A stretch of 64,000 nt of DNA from Flavobacterium dauae. GTDB taxonomy: Bacteria; Bacteroidota; Bacteroidia; Flavobacteriales; Flavobacteriaceae. Position numbers and translations under genes: made by a program. Numbering within the stretch: the stretch's first letter is position 1; the number at the start of each line of letters is the position of its first letter. Below are positions 56,852 to 64,000 of this stretch, piece by piece. The stretch is from the NCBI RefSeq assembly GCF_004151275.2, contig NZ_CP130821.1, positions 1,302,001 through 1,366,000 on the forward strand, in the 5' to 3' direction. The notes under the pieces were generated by a model. The model did not search any database. It was given only the letters and a program-made list of their open reading frames with translations, and was not told the DNA's origin.

Positions 56852-58765
56852 TTAACGTTGATTCAATTTACTGTGAAAACGCGAATAACTAAAATAAATA
56901 AGTAAACCAATCAATAGCCAAACAGAAAAATAAAGCCAGTTCCAAATGGTTAATTCTGCCATCATATAAATACAGCAAATTAATCCTAACATCGGTATTA
57001 AAGACAGATTCTTTTTAAAACTCCATACACACAAGAAAACCATCGCTATTAAAAATAACCACATTGGTATTTTGTGTTTAAATAAATCAAATCCTGTTTC
57101 AAACTTTAATTGTTGATCTACCGGAGCTTTTTCAATCAAAACTACATATTGATCTGCCGATTTTTCTTTTACCGATGAAAGCATCGCCTCTAAATCATTA
57201 TTAAAATCAATTGATTTTACTTGATAATTTGTTTCTACGTAAGCTGTCATTTTAACAGCATCATCTTTAGAAAGCTGGGTAACAAAATTGGTAGGTTCAT
57301 AAACTTGCGGCGTATTGTAAACAAATGCTTCTGCTCCGTTTTTATTCCAAATGAAGATCGAAAGTAATCCTAAAACAAATCCAGTTGGTAAAATATATTT
57401 TCCGTTTAAATACGGAATGCGGAATTTTCCACGAGGAATATCTTTATCCTGCAAAACCAAAACACCGGCACAAACTAAAGCAAAAGCAAACAAAGTTCCA
57501 ATACTGCACAAATCGGTCACCATAGTTAAATTCATAAATAAAGCAGGAACTGCCACAACAAAACCTGTTACAATAGTAGCAAACGAAGGTGTTTTATATT
57601 TTGAATGGATTTTAGAAAACTTGGGTGGCAATAATCCGTCGCGGCTCATACTCATCCAGATTCTCGGTTGTCCCATTTGAAAAACCAATAGTACGCTTGC
57701 CATAGCAACCACGGCACTTACTGCTACAATTCCGGCAAACCATTTTAAATTAACCTGATCAAAAACATACGCCAGCGGATCGCCCACATTTAATTCTTTA
57801 TAATTAACCATTCCCGTTAAAACCAAAGCTATAGCAATATATAATAAGGTACAAATTATGATAGACCAAATCATACTGCGAGGCAAATCGCGCTGTGGGT
57901 TTTTACATTCTTCGGCTGTGGTAGAAATGGCATCAAAACCAATATAAGCAAAGAAAACTGCCGATACACCTTTTAAAACGCCCGATAAACCGTTTGGTGC
58001 AAAAGGATCGAAATGATCAGTATCAACATAAAAAATTCCGACAATTAAAACCAACGCAATCACAGCTAACTTCACATAAACCATAATGTTGCTAGCGTTA
58101 CGCGATTCTTTCATTCCGCGATAAACCAACCAGGTAATTAACACAATAATTGCCAATGCAGGAATATCGGCAACAAAATGAAAACTACCAATTTGCGGAG
58201 CGGTTGTCCAGGCGGTATGTGCCAATTGTAAATTATTTGGTAGGTTTTCAAACGATTTTCCGCTGGTCATCAAAGCTACGGCATCGTTAAAACCTTTGTG
58301 TGCAGAAAGATAATCCATCTGTATCCACTGCGGTAAACGAATACCCATATTGCTTAACAACCCCGTAAAATAATCGCTCCACGAAATTGCCAGCGTAATG
58401 TTTCCTACAGCATATTCCATAATTAACGACCACCCAATGATCCACGCAATTACTTCGCCAAAAGCCACATAACTGTAGGTATAAGCACTACCCGAAACCG
58501 GAACCATCGACGCAAATTCGGCATACGCCATAGCAGCAAATCCACAGGCTAAAGCGGTAAACATAAATAGAAAAATTACTGCCGGACCTCCGTCAAAACT
58601 TGCCTGTCCAATGGTACTGAATACGCCGGCACCAACAATAGCGGCAATTCCGAAAAAGATTAAATCTTTCTGACTTAAAAATTTTCCTAAACTTTCCTGT
58701 TTACCTTCATTTGCTTCTAATTCACTTAAAATATCGGCAATATTTTTTTTACGAAAAACATTCAT
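56852..58765 (-). CDS. APC-family amino acid permease
   Basis: 637 aa, longer than the usual 460-500. About 12-14 membrane helices; helix 1 contains GIAAIVGAGVFSTIG, the substrate-binding unwound region, and FFAYIGFDAISTTAEE plus NPQRDLPR are typical of cationic amino acid transporters. Unusual features are an extended loop between helices 3 and 4 (about 140-190) and a soluble insertion of about 80 residues (about 475-558, LSKDDAVKMTAYVETNYQVK and following) before the last two helices. Substrate not predictable. Single gene. Confidence 0.88.
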   Translation of the reverse strand: MNVFRKKNIADILSELEANEGKQESLGKFLSQKDLIFFGIAAIVGAGVFSTIGQASFDGGPAVIFLFMFTALACGFAAMAYAEFASMVPVSGSAYTYSYVAFGEVIAWIIGWSLIMEYAVGNITLAISWSDYFTGLLSNMGIRLPQWIQMDYLSAHKGFNDAVALMTSGKSFENLPNNLQLAHTAWTTAPQIGSFHFVADIPALAIIVLITWLVYRGMKESRNASNIMVYVKLAVIALVLIVGIFYVDTDHFDPFAPNGLSGVLKGVSAVFFAYIGFDAISTTAEECKNPQRDLPRSMIWSIIICTLLYIAIALVLTGMVNYKELNVGDPLAYVFDQVNLKWFAGIVAVSAVVAMASVLLVFQMGQPRIWMSMSRDGLLPPKFSKIHSKYKTPSFATIVTGFVVAVPALFMNLTMVTDLCSIGTLFAFALVCAGVLVLQDKDIPRGKFRIPYLNGKYILPTGFVLGLLSIFIWNKNGAEAFVYNTPQVYEPTNFVTQLSKDDAVKMTAYVETNYQVKSIDFNNDLEAMLSSVKEKSADQYVVLIEKAPVDQQLKFETGFDLFKHKIPMWLFLIAMVFLCVWSFKKNLSLIPMLGLICCIYMMAELTIWNWLYFSVWLLIGLLIYFSYSRFHSKLNQR

Positions 58766-58914
58766 TTGCTATTAAAATACAATTGGTGTTATTTTTTGTT
58801 TTGGTAAATCTAACTAATTTTATAAAAAGGGCGTTATTTATTCGTTATAAATAAAAACTATCAATTAATAAATATTAACAATAAATTATTTATGGAAATC
58901 TATTAAATTGAAAG

Positions 58915-58922
58915 TATATTTG
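58915..58922 (+). promoter_or_regulatory. Candidate -7 element for the peroxiredoxin operon
   Basis: TATATTTG, 43 bases before the start; no TTG at the right distance, which could mean activator-dependence. Confidence 0.45.
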
Positions 58923-58965
58923 CATTACAAAAATTAAAAAAAATATTAATTTAAAAAATAAAATT

Positions 58966-59607
58966 ATGGCATTAGTAGGAAAACAATTCCCAAACATTAC
59001 AGTTGACGCAATTTCAGAAATGGGAGATGATTTAAGAATCAACGTTTTAGAAGAAGCTACAAAAAACAATAAAAAAGTATTATTATTCTGGTATCCAAAA
59101 GATTTTACTTTTGTTTGTCCGACAGAATTACACGCTTTCCAAGCAGCTTTACCAGAGTTTGAAAAAAGAAACACTATTGTAATTGGTGCATCTTGCGATA
59201 CAAACGAAGTACACTTTGCCTGGTTAAATACCGCAAAAGATAATGGTGGAATTGAAGGTGTAACCTACCCTTTATTAGCTGATACTACAAGAAACCTATC
59301 AAGCGTTTTAGGAATTTTAGACGTTACTTCTGAAACTTATAACGAAGAATTAGATTCAGTTCAAATTGAAGGATCAAACGTAACTTACCGCGCTACTTAT
59401 TTAATTGACGAAACTGGAAAAATTTTCCACGAAGCTGTTAACGATATGCCATTAGGACGTAATGTAAACGAATTTATCCGTTTAATTGATGCTTATTCAC
59501 ACGTACAAACACACGGTGAAGTTTGTCCTGCAAACTGGGAAGAAGGTAAAGAAGCAATGAATGCTAACCGTACTTCTACAGCAGAATATTTAGCAAAACT
59601 TAACTAA
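58966..59607 (+). CDS. 2-Cys peroxiredoxin (AhpC/Prx1 type)
   Basis: 213 aa. Peroxidatic cysteine in DFTFVCPTELHAF (about residue 50) and resolving cysteine in GEVCPANWEEG (about 185), as in typical 2-Cys enzymes. It reduces hydrogen peroxide and organic peroxides. The gene is followed by a strong hairpin, a thioredoxin and a small DUF6952 protein, a set likely providing its own reductant. Confidence 0.95.
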   Translation: MALVGKQFPNITVDAISEMGDDLRINVLEEATKNNKKVLLFWYPKDFTFVCPTELHAFQAALPEFEKRNTIVIGASCDTNEVHFAWLNTAKDNGGIEGVTYPLLADTTRNLSSVLGILDVTSETYNEELDSVQIEGSNVTYRATYLIDETGKIFHEAVNDMPLGRNVNEFIRLIDAYSHVQTHGEVCPANWEEGKEAMNANRTSTAEYLAKLN

Positions 59608-59611
59608 TATT

Positions 59612-59651
59612 TTTTAGATTCAGGTTTTAAATGTTAAACCTGAATCTAAAA
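59612..59651 (+). other. 16-bp perfect hairpin between peroxiredoxin and thioredoxin genes
   Basis: TTTTAGATTCAGGTTT (59612-59627) and its exact complement (59636-59651) enclose an 8-base loop. There is no T-run after it and the thioredoxin start is 16 bases downstream, so it is more likely an RNA-stability or processing element than a terminator. Confidence 0.7.
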
Positions 59652-59667
59652 CCTAAAACTAAAAAAT

Positions 59668-59976
59668 ATGTTATTAGAATTAGAACAAGATAATTTACAG
59701 GAAATTGTTTCACAAAATCCTAAAGTTGCCGTACAATTTTCGGCTTCGTGGTGCGGAAACTGTCGTATTATGAAACCAAAATTCAAAAAAATGGCAACTG
59801 AAAAAGACGATGTAACTTTTGTAATTGTTGATGCAGAAAAATTTCCCGAATCAAGAAAATTAGCTAACGTTTCAAATTTGCCAACATTCGCTATTTTTAA
59901 TAGTGGTGCTTTGGTTGATGAAACACAAACTAACAAAGCCGATGTTTTGGCAGAATTGGTTAATAAATTAGCTTAA
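59668..59976 (+). CDS. Thioredoxin-family protein
   Basis: 102 aa, single thioredoxin fold with active site WCGNC (SASWCGNCRIMKPKFKK), cis-proline region NLPTFAIF. CGNC instead of CGPC changes redox potential. Cytoplasmic, no signal peptide. Its position directly after peroxiredoxin suggests it is the electron donor for it. The DUF6952 gene follows 2 bp later. Confidence 0.9.
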   Translation: MLLELEQDNLQEIVSQNPKVAVQFSASWCGNCRIMKPKFKKMATEKDDVTFVIVDAEKFPESRKLANVSNLPTFAIFNSGALVDETQTNKADVLAELVNKLA

Positions 59977-59978
59977 TT

Positions 59979-60236
59979 ATGAAACTACCTGTAATAAAAC
60001 ATTTGACTCAGTTTATCGAGGAAAATGATCAAGACTATATCAACGAAACCATTGAAGTTTTAGAGGCTTTATGCGAAGTTCCGTCTTTAAAAGATGAAGA
60101 ATTAGACGTAATTGCCGAATTGATTTCAAATATGTACGGAGCCGTTGAGGTTGACAAAATGATTAAAGACGGTACACCTAAAAAAGAAGCATTAAACAAC
60201 TTTATGCAACGCGTTTTAGGGTCAATTGATAAATAA
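59979..60236 (+). CDS. DUF6952 small protein
   Basis: 85 aa, all-helical and acidic (EENDQDYINETIEVLEALCE, DELDVIAELISNMYGAVEVD). I know it as a Bacteroidota family (DUF6952) found with peroxiredoxin and thioredoxin. Function unknown. Last gene of the operon. Confidence 0.8.
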   Translation: MKLPVIKHLTQFIEENDQDYINETIEVLEALCEVPSLKDEELDVIAELISNMYGAVEVDKMIKDGTPKKEALNNFMQRVLGSIDK

Positions 60237-60257
60237 TTTTAATCTGCAAAAGCTTTT

Positions 60258-60290
60258 ATCCACAAGTAGAAATACTTGTGGATTTTTTTT
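60258..60290 (+). terminator. Terminator of the peroxiredoxin operon
   Basis: ATCCACAAGTA and TACTTGTGGAT with GAAA loop and eight T. Confidence 0.92.
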
Positions 60291-60326
60291 GACTTTTTAG
60301 TTGTGTAACGTGCAGAATATTGGAGG

Positions 60327-60353
60327 CAAAAAAGCCAATTATAATTGGCTTTT
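60327..60353 (-). terminator. Terminator of the FNR/folE/sigma operon
   Basis: AAAAGCCAATTA and its perfect complement (60330-60353, a 24-bp palindrome), with a T-run on the minus strand. It lies about 95 bases downstream of the last gene of that operon. Confidence 0.6.
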
Positions 60354-60448
60354 AGAAATTAAAATATAGAAATTATTTTATTAATACAAGGTACTTCAGC
60401 GTCCAATCACTTCGAATGTTCCTTTGTTTATATCTTTGCTTGTAGCTG

Positions 60449-61117
60449 TTAAAACGCTTCTCTTACAATACGTTCTTGCGAAATGCCTAATGAAAATAAT
60501 TGTTTCTCTATTGCTTCCATCATTGGATCGGGACCGCAGATATAAAAATATTGCGTTGAATTATCTATATTTTCCCGAATTAAATCGGCAGTAATATAAC
60601 CGTGTACATAATTTGCAGATTCGTCTTCGGAAAGTACATTGATAAAATTAGTACCTAACAGTTTCTTAAATTTATCTTCCAAAATAATATCTGCTTTGGT
60701 TTTATTGGCAAAAATCAGTTTATTCTGACCGATTTTATGGTCTTTTTCAAGCTCTTTAAAAATAGCGATAAACGGTGTAATGCCCGCTCCGCCTGCAATA
60801 AAAATACCTTCGCCTTTGTAATGTATATCGCCAAAAACATTGTGAATAATCAATTCGTCGCCTTGGTTTGCAGCAAGTAGTTGTTGGGTAACGCCTTTGT
60901 GCGAAGGATAGGTTTTAATTGAAAATTCGATGTGATCTTCATCGGGTAACGATGTAAAAGTAAAAGCTCTTAACTCGTTTTCCCAACCTTTTTTATTGAG
61001 CGAAACATCGACCGCCTGACCAACAATATAGCTTAATCCTGCTGGTTTTTCAACAACTATTCGTAGAACATCGTGTGTTAAATGTTCTATCGATACTATT
61101 TTAACTATTTGTTCCAT
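60449..61117 (-). CDS. Ferredoxin-NADP reductase-like flavodoxin reductase
   Basis: 222 aa. FAD-binding barrel with RAFTFTSLP (RxYS/T-like) and GDIHYKG, then an NAD(P)-binding domain with IAGGAGITPFIAIFKELE and the C-terminal YICGPDPMMEAIEKQLFSLG. No 2Fe-2S domain is attached. It moves electrons between NAD(P)H and a flavodoxin, ferredoxin or quinone. Last of four tightly spaced minus-strand genes; 8 bp after folE. Confidence 0.88.
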   Translation of the reverse strand: MEQIVKIVSIEHLTHDVLRIVVEKPAGLSYIVGQAVDVSLNKKGWENELRAFTFTSLPDEDHIEFSIKTYPSHKGVTQQLLAANQGDELIIHNVFGDIHYKGEGIFIAGGAGITPFIAIFKELEKDHKIGQNKLIFANKTKADIILEDKFKKLLGTNFINVLSEDESANYVHGYITADLIRENIDNSTQYFYICGPDPMMEAIEKQLFSLGISQERIVREAF

Positions 61118-61125
61118 TTTTTAAA

Positions 61126-61767
61126 TTATTTTTGAATATGCGATAAAAATTCTTTTTTAACAATTTCATTTTCAAATTGCCCCGAATAGCTTACTGTAAC
61201 TGTTTTACTATTTGTATCTTTTATGCCTCGCGATGCTACACACAAATGGTCTGCCTCTATAACAACTGCAACATCATTAAGTTGTAAAATTTCTTTTAAA
61301 GCCTCGGCAATTTGCATAGTTAAGCGTTCTTGCACTTGTGGGCGTTTGGCGCAATATTGTACCAACCGATTAATTTTTGACAATCCAATAACTTGCTTGT
61401 CAGGAATATAAGCTACGTGAACTTTTCCGATAATCGGCACAAAATGATGTTCACAATTAGAATACAAGGTAATATCCTTTTCAATCAACATTTTTTTGTA
61501 ACCATATTTGTTTTCGAAAAGGGTTATTTCGGGTTTATTTTCAGGATTTAAACCGCTAAATGATTCTTTTACAAACATTTTTGCTACTCTTTTTGGCGTT
61601 CCGCTTAAACTGTCGTCTTGTAAATCAAGCCCGAGGATTTGCATAATTTTGCTGAAGTGTTCTGCTATTTTAGTTATTTTTTCATCATCGGTCAGCTTAA
61701 AAGCATCGTTGTTTAATGGCGTATTTATTGCCGGTTTATTGAACTTCATATTGATTATTTGCTTCAT
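61126..61767 (-). CDS. folE: GTP cyclohydrolase I
   Basis: 213 aa. Zinc ligands in YSNCEHHFVPIIGKVHVAY and SRGIKD; VIGLSKINRLVQYCAKRPQVQERLT is the family signature; LCVASRGI contains the second cysteine. It converts GTP to dihydroneopterin triphosphate, the first step of folate or pterin synthesis. The start could also be ATG 61749. Located between an ECF sigma factor and a reductase, outside any visible folate cluster. Confidence 0.95.
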   Translation of the reverse strand: MKQIINMKFNKPAINTPLNNDAFKLTDDEKITKIAEHFSKIMQILGLDLQDDSLSGTPKRVAKMFVKESFSGLNPENKPEITLFENKYGYKKMLIEKDITLYSNCEHHFVPIIGKVHVAYIPDKQVIGLSKINRLVQYCAKRPQVQERLTMQIAEALKEILQLNDVAVVIEADHLCVASRGIKDTNSKTVTVSYSGQFENEIVKKEFLSHIQK

Positions 61768-61773
61768 AAAGTT

Positions 61774-62421
61774 TTAGAGTTCATTTATTTTTTTCATTAC
61801 GTTTTCCACAATGATATCACAATAAATAAGATTAAATTCAAACAATTCTTGTGCAGAATATTTCTTTTCGATTTCATTTCTCAACATTGTTTTTGCCCGA
61901 TTCAACCGTGTTTTTACATTTGCTTCGCTGATGTTTAACAGGTTTGCCGTTTCCGATACATTCATTCCGTTAATTTCTCGTAACGAAAAAGTCATTTGAT
62001 AATCTAAAGGGATTTTACCCAAAGCATCTTCAATAATATGTGCCAGTTCGCGGTTTTGAATTATTTTACCTGTATCATTGTTTGTGTTAGCAAACAAAGG
62101 TTTTGAATCGTCGTTTACATCTTGCATAATTTCATTTTTAAAGCTCAGTTTCTCTTTCTTCCTGTAGCAATTATTCAACATAATCCGCACAATCCAAGTT
62201 TTAAAATTGGCACGTCCTTCAAACTGAATCAAGCTTTTATACGCATCAATAAAAGTTTCCTGCATCAAATCTTGTGTGTCTTCGTGATTGTAATTGTACG
62301 CCCTGCCAACTTTATACAAATAAGGATTGAATCTTCTGACGATGATTTCATAAAGCTTTTTTTCTCCGTTTAAAACCCGTTTGATAACTTCTAATTCAGT
62401 CATTTTTTGAAATTGAATCAT
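61774..62421 (-). CDS. ECF-type sigma-70 family RNA polymerase sigma factor
   Basis: 215 aa. Region 2: NYNHEDTQDLMQETFIDAYK, FKTWIVRIMLNNCYRKKEK; region 4: LPLDYQMTFSLREINGMNVS as KIPLDYQMTFSLREINGM, then ETANLLNISEANVKTRLNRA helix-turn-helix. An extra 30 residues at the C-terminus follow. No anti-sigma factor is adjacent; the 5' neighbour is a small membrane protein. Part of the four-gene unit and 6 bp before folE. Confidence 0.9.
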   Translation of the reverse strand: MIQFQKMTELEVIKRVLNGEKKLYEIIVRRFNPYLYKVGRAYNYNHEDTQDLMQETFIDAYKSLIQFEGRANFKTWIVRIMLNNCYRKKEKLSFKNEIMQDVNDDSKPLFANTNNDTGKIIQNRELAHIIEDALGKIPLDYQMTFSLREINGMNVSETANLLNISEANVKTRLNRAKTMLRNEIEKKYSAQELFEFNLIYCDIIVENVMKKINEL

Positions 62422-62426
62422 ACTAT

Positions 62427-62810
62427 TTAGTGCATTATTTTAGTCATTCGTGCCATTGAAAAAGCCGAAATAGCCATTACCAAATCCCGAACGGCAACAT
62501 CAACGTAATTAAAGCTAAGCAACAATGTTAATGCGATAGAAGTTAACCACGCTGCAACAATATAACCGCCAATTTGTGGTTTTTTTAACACAATGATGCC
62601 TGCAATAATTTCGATAATACCTGAAATCATCATAAAAATCGATGCAGGAACGGGCAACATATTTGCAATATCAGGGTTTAGATATTGTTCCCAATTAGTC
62701 AACAAGTTAGTGAATTTATCAGCCCCTGCAACAATTGGAACAATTACAAATGTGATTTTTAACAAATTAAATATTTGTCCTAATGTCTGATTTTTGAATG
62801 TACTTTCCAT
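62427..62810 (-). CDS. Small DoxX-like four-helix membrane protein
   Basis: 127 aa. Four hydrophobic segments (LLKITFVIVPIVAGADKFTN, SIFMMISGIIEIIAGIIVL, GGYIVAAWLTSIALTLLLSF, VRDLVMAISAFSMARM) with a layout like DoxX family proteins. First gene of the operon with the ECF sigma factor 5 bp downstream; might act as a membrane partner of that sigma factor (inference only). Confidence 0.7.
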   Translation of the reverse strand: MESTFKNQTLGQIFNLLKITFVIVPIVAGADKFTNLLTNWEQYLNPDIANMLPVPASIFMMISGIIEIIAGIIVLKKPQIGGYIVAAWLTSIALTLLLSFNYVDVAVRDLVMAISAFSMARMTKIMH

Positions 62811-62977
62811 TTTTAACTTTTTTAAATTGTTTTATACTCAATTAGAGTAAATGAATTTTGGAAAGGTTACAAAAAAATTGCTTAGGTGTTAAATTTCTGC
62901 CGGTAAACAGTAACTCATAACTTCTGCCGTCATAATATTTTGTTGAGTTGCAAATTTACATTGCCAAATATTTTCAG

Positions 62978-62985
62978 TAATTTTG
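62978..62985 (+). promoter_or_regulatory. Candidate -7 element for the dgkA gene
   Basis: TAATTTTG, 17 bases before the start codon; no TTG well placed. Confidence 0.35.
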
Positions 62986-63002
62986 CCTAAATTGTACAAT
63001 TA

Positions 63003-63374
63003 ATGAATCAAGAAAAAATATCTTTTATTTCGGGTAGAATAAAAAGCGTAACTTACGCTGTTAAAGGATTCTATCTGTTAATTACCACCGAACACAGCAT
63101 TATTACCCAATTAATTATAAGTACAGCAATGTGCTTTGTTGGCTTGTATTTTAAGATAAGTTCTGTGGAGTGGATGTTTCAGATACTTGCAACAGGCTTG
63201 GTTTTAACCGCAGAAGGGTTAAATACTGCCATTGAAAAAATGTGTGATTATCTTCAACCTAATTTCGATAAAAAAATAGGATTTATAAAAGATATTGCAG
63301 CCGGTGCCGTTACCTTTGCTGCATTAACAGCCGTAATTATTGGTGCCATTATTTACTTACCAAAAATATTTTAG
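63003..63374 (+). CDS. Diacylglycerol kinase / undecaprenol kinase family
   Basis: 123 aa. Three membrane helices and the family signature EGLNTAIEKMCDYL then DIAAGAVTFAAL, with the conserved E and D residues; also TEHSIITQ near the first helix. It phosphorylates diacylglycerol or undecaprenol in the inner membrane. 2 bp before the ftsK-like gene, so same transcript. Confidence 0.92.
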   Translation: MNQEKISFISGRIKSVTYAVKGFYLLITTEHSIITQLIISTAMCFVGLYFKISSVEWMFQILATGLVLTAEGLNTAIEKMCDYLQPNFDKKIGFIKDIAAGAVTFAALTAVIIGAIIYLPKIF

Positions 63375-63376
63375 AA

Positions 63377-64000
63377 ATGACCACTAAGAAAAAACAACAT
63401 ACCAAACAGGGTGTAAATAAACAGGTTTCGCCAAAAACAAAGCAAACCGCAACAAATGGTGCCCGCTTAAGTTTTATTTTCGGAACCATTTTTTTAATAA
63501 GTACCATTATTCTGCTTTGTAGTTTTATTTCGTATTTTACAACCGGTTCTTATGATCAAAGTATGGTGAATGAGCTTGGTAACCGTGACGTAGAACCACA
63601 AAATTGGGTAGGTAAATTAGGTGCCTGGTTGGCACATAAATTTATCTTTGAAGGTTTTGGTATTGCTTCTTTTTTGTTCATTAAAATATTTGGCGAAATA
63701 GCCCTTTGGTTTGGTATCCGTTTTAAAGCAGCAAAACTGCGGCAAATGATTTTTTGGGACGTATTTGCCATTTTGGTTGTATCGTTTACTTTAGGACACT
63801 TTGGCACAAGCCATCCGTTATTGGGCGGAGTTGTTGGTTTTGAAATGAACGATTATCTGCAAGATTACATTGGTAAAATTGGTACTATGTTAGTTGTTCT
63901 TTTACTTGTGATTTTTTATTTGATTTTCAGAATAAAAATGGCACCAAAAGTATTTACCAACGTGGTTTCTAATACACACGCAAAGATTAAGGATAATTTA
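63377..64000 (+). CDS. ftsK: DNA translocase FtsK, N-terminal membrane part (3' end outside window)
   Basis: 208 codons, open at the right edge. Begins MTTKKKQHTKQGVNKQVSPK, then four membrane helices (SFIFGTIFLISTIILLCSFI, FIFEGFGIASFLFIKIFGEI, FWDVFAILVVSFTLGHFG, GTMLVVLLLVIFYLIF) as in Bacteroidota FtsK. The motor domain lies beyond the window, so the call rests on the membrane part and on remembered synteny. Confidence 0.85.
   Translation, partial: MTTKKKQHTKQGVNKQVSPKTKQTATNGARLSFIFGTIFLISTIILLCSFISYFTTGSYDQSMVNELGNRDVEPQNWVGKLGAWLAHKFIFEGFGIASFLFIKIFGEIALWFGIRFKAAKLRQMIFWDVFAILVVSFTLGHFGTSHPLLGGVVGFEMNDYLQDYIGKIGTMLVVLLLVIFYLIFRIKMAPKVFTNVVSNTHAKIKDNL

Overview
The window is a chromosomal segment of a member of the Bacteroidota, most likely a Flavobacteriaceae close to the Myroides/Paenimyroides/Flavobacterium group. 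The evidence is low GC, Bacteroidota promoters (TTG, about 19-21 nt, TAnnTTTG), a small SRP RNA, a type 9 secretion sorting tail on a secreted M4 protease, lineage-typical families (DUF3810, DUF2795, TamB/TamA pair, M56 sensor with plug-like tail), and the 16S sequence. Genus assignment is an inference from memory of related 16S sequences. tRNA genes do not encode CCA.

Layout. 1-5.2 kb: an edge-truncated lipoprotein metallophosphoesterase, an HD-domain/PycTM fusion protein divergent from it, and a large convergent GAF-domain protein. 5.2-8.2 kb: a BlaI/BlaR1-like regulator pair with two tandem operator-like palindromes over the promoter. 8.2-9.7 kb: a complete 1,416-bp ISL3/ISAon1-like insertion sequence with 8-bp target duplication, inserted in a hairpin downstream of blaR1. 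9.7-10 kb: two identical tRNA-Arg(ACG) genes. 10-26 kb: housekeeping and envelope genes (degenerate methyltransferase-like gene, DoxX, corrinoid adenosyltransferase, DUF2795, secA, SRP RNA, glutaminyl cyclase, NDH-2, DUF3810, 2Fe-2S protein, pepD, RhlE-like helicase, M1 peptidase). 26-32.3 kb: repeat-rich DNA, tRNA-Val, then a full rrn operon (16S, tRNA-Ile, tRNA-Ala, 23S, 5S) driven by several promoter-like modules. 32.7-37.6 kb: a six-gene minus-strand operon (exonuclease/GIY-YIG, K+ channel, miaA, acyl-ACP thioesterase, lipoprotein, beta-barrel). 37.7-42.1 kb: NUDIX divergent from pyrE, SRPBCC, lpdA, queA. 42.4-49.7 kb: overlapping tamB and tamA-like genes. 49.8-54.5 kb: orphan sigma-54 regulator, htpG, two lipoproteins. 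54.7-58.8 kb: M4 protease and APC permease. 58.9-60.2 kb: peroxiredoxin/thioredoxin operon. 60.4-62.8 kb: a four-gene minus operon joining a DoxX-like protein, an ECF sigma factor, GTP cyclohydrolase I and a flavin reductase. The right edge has dgkA and the start of ftsK.

Most of the window is ordinary core chromosome. The parts that deserve a second look are the HD-PycTM fusion without a cyclase, the BlaR1 protein with repeated plug-like modules, the IS with a transposase split by a +1 step, the ECF sigma/folE operon, and several non-coding repeats around the rrn operon. I did not find a convincing new multi-gene system; no CRISPR array or prophage was seen.
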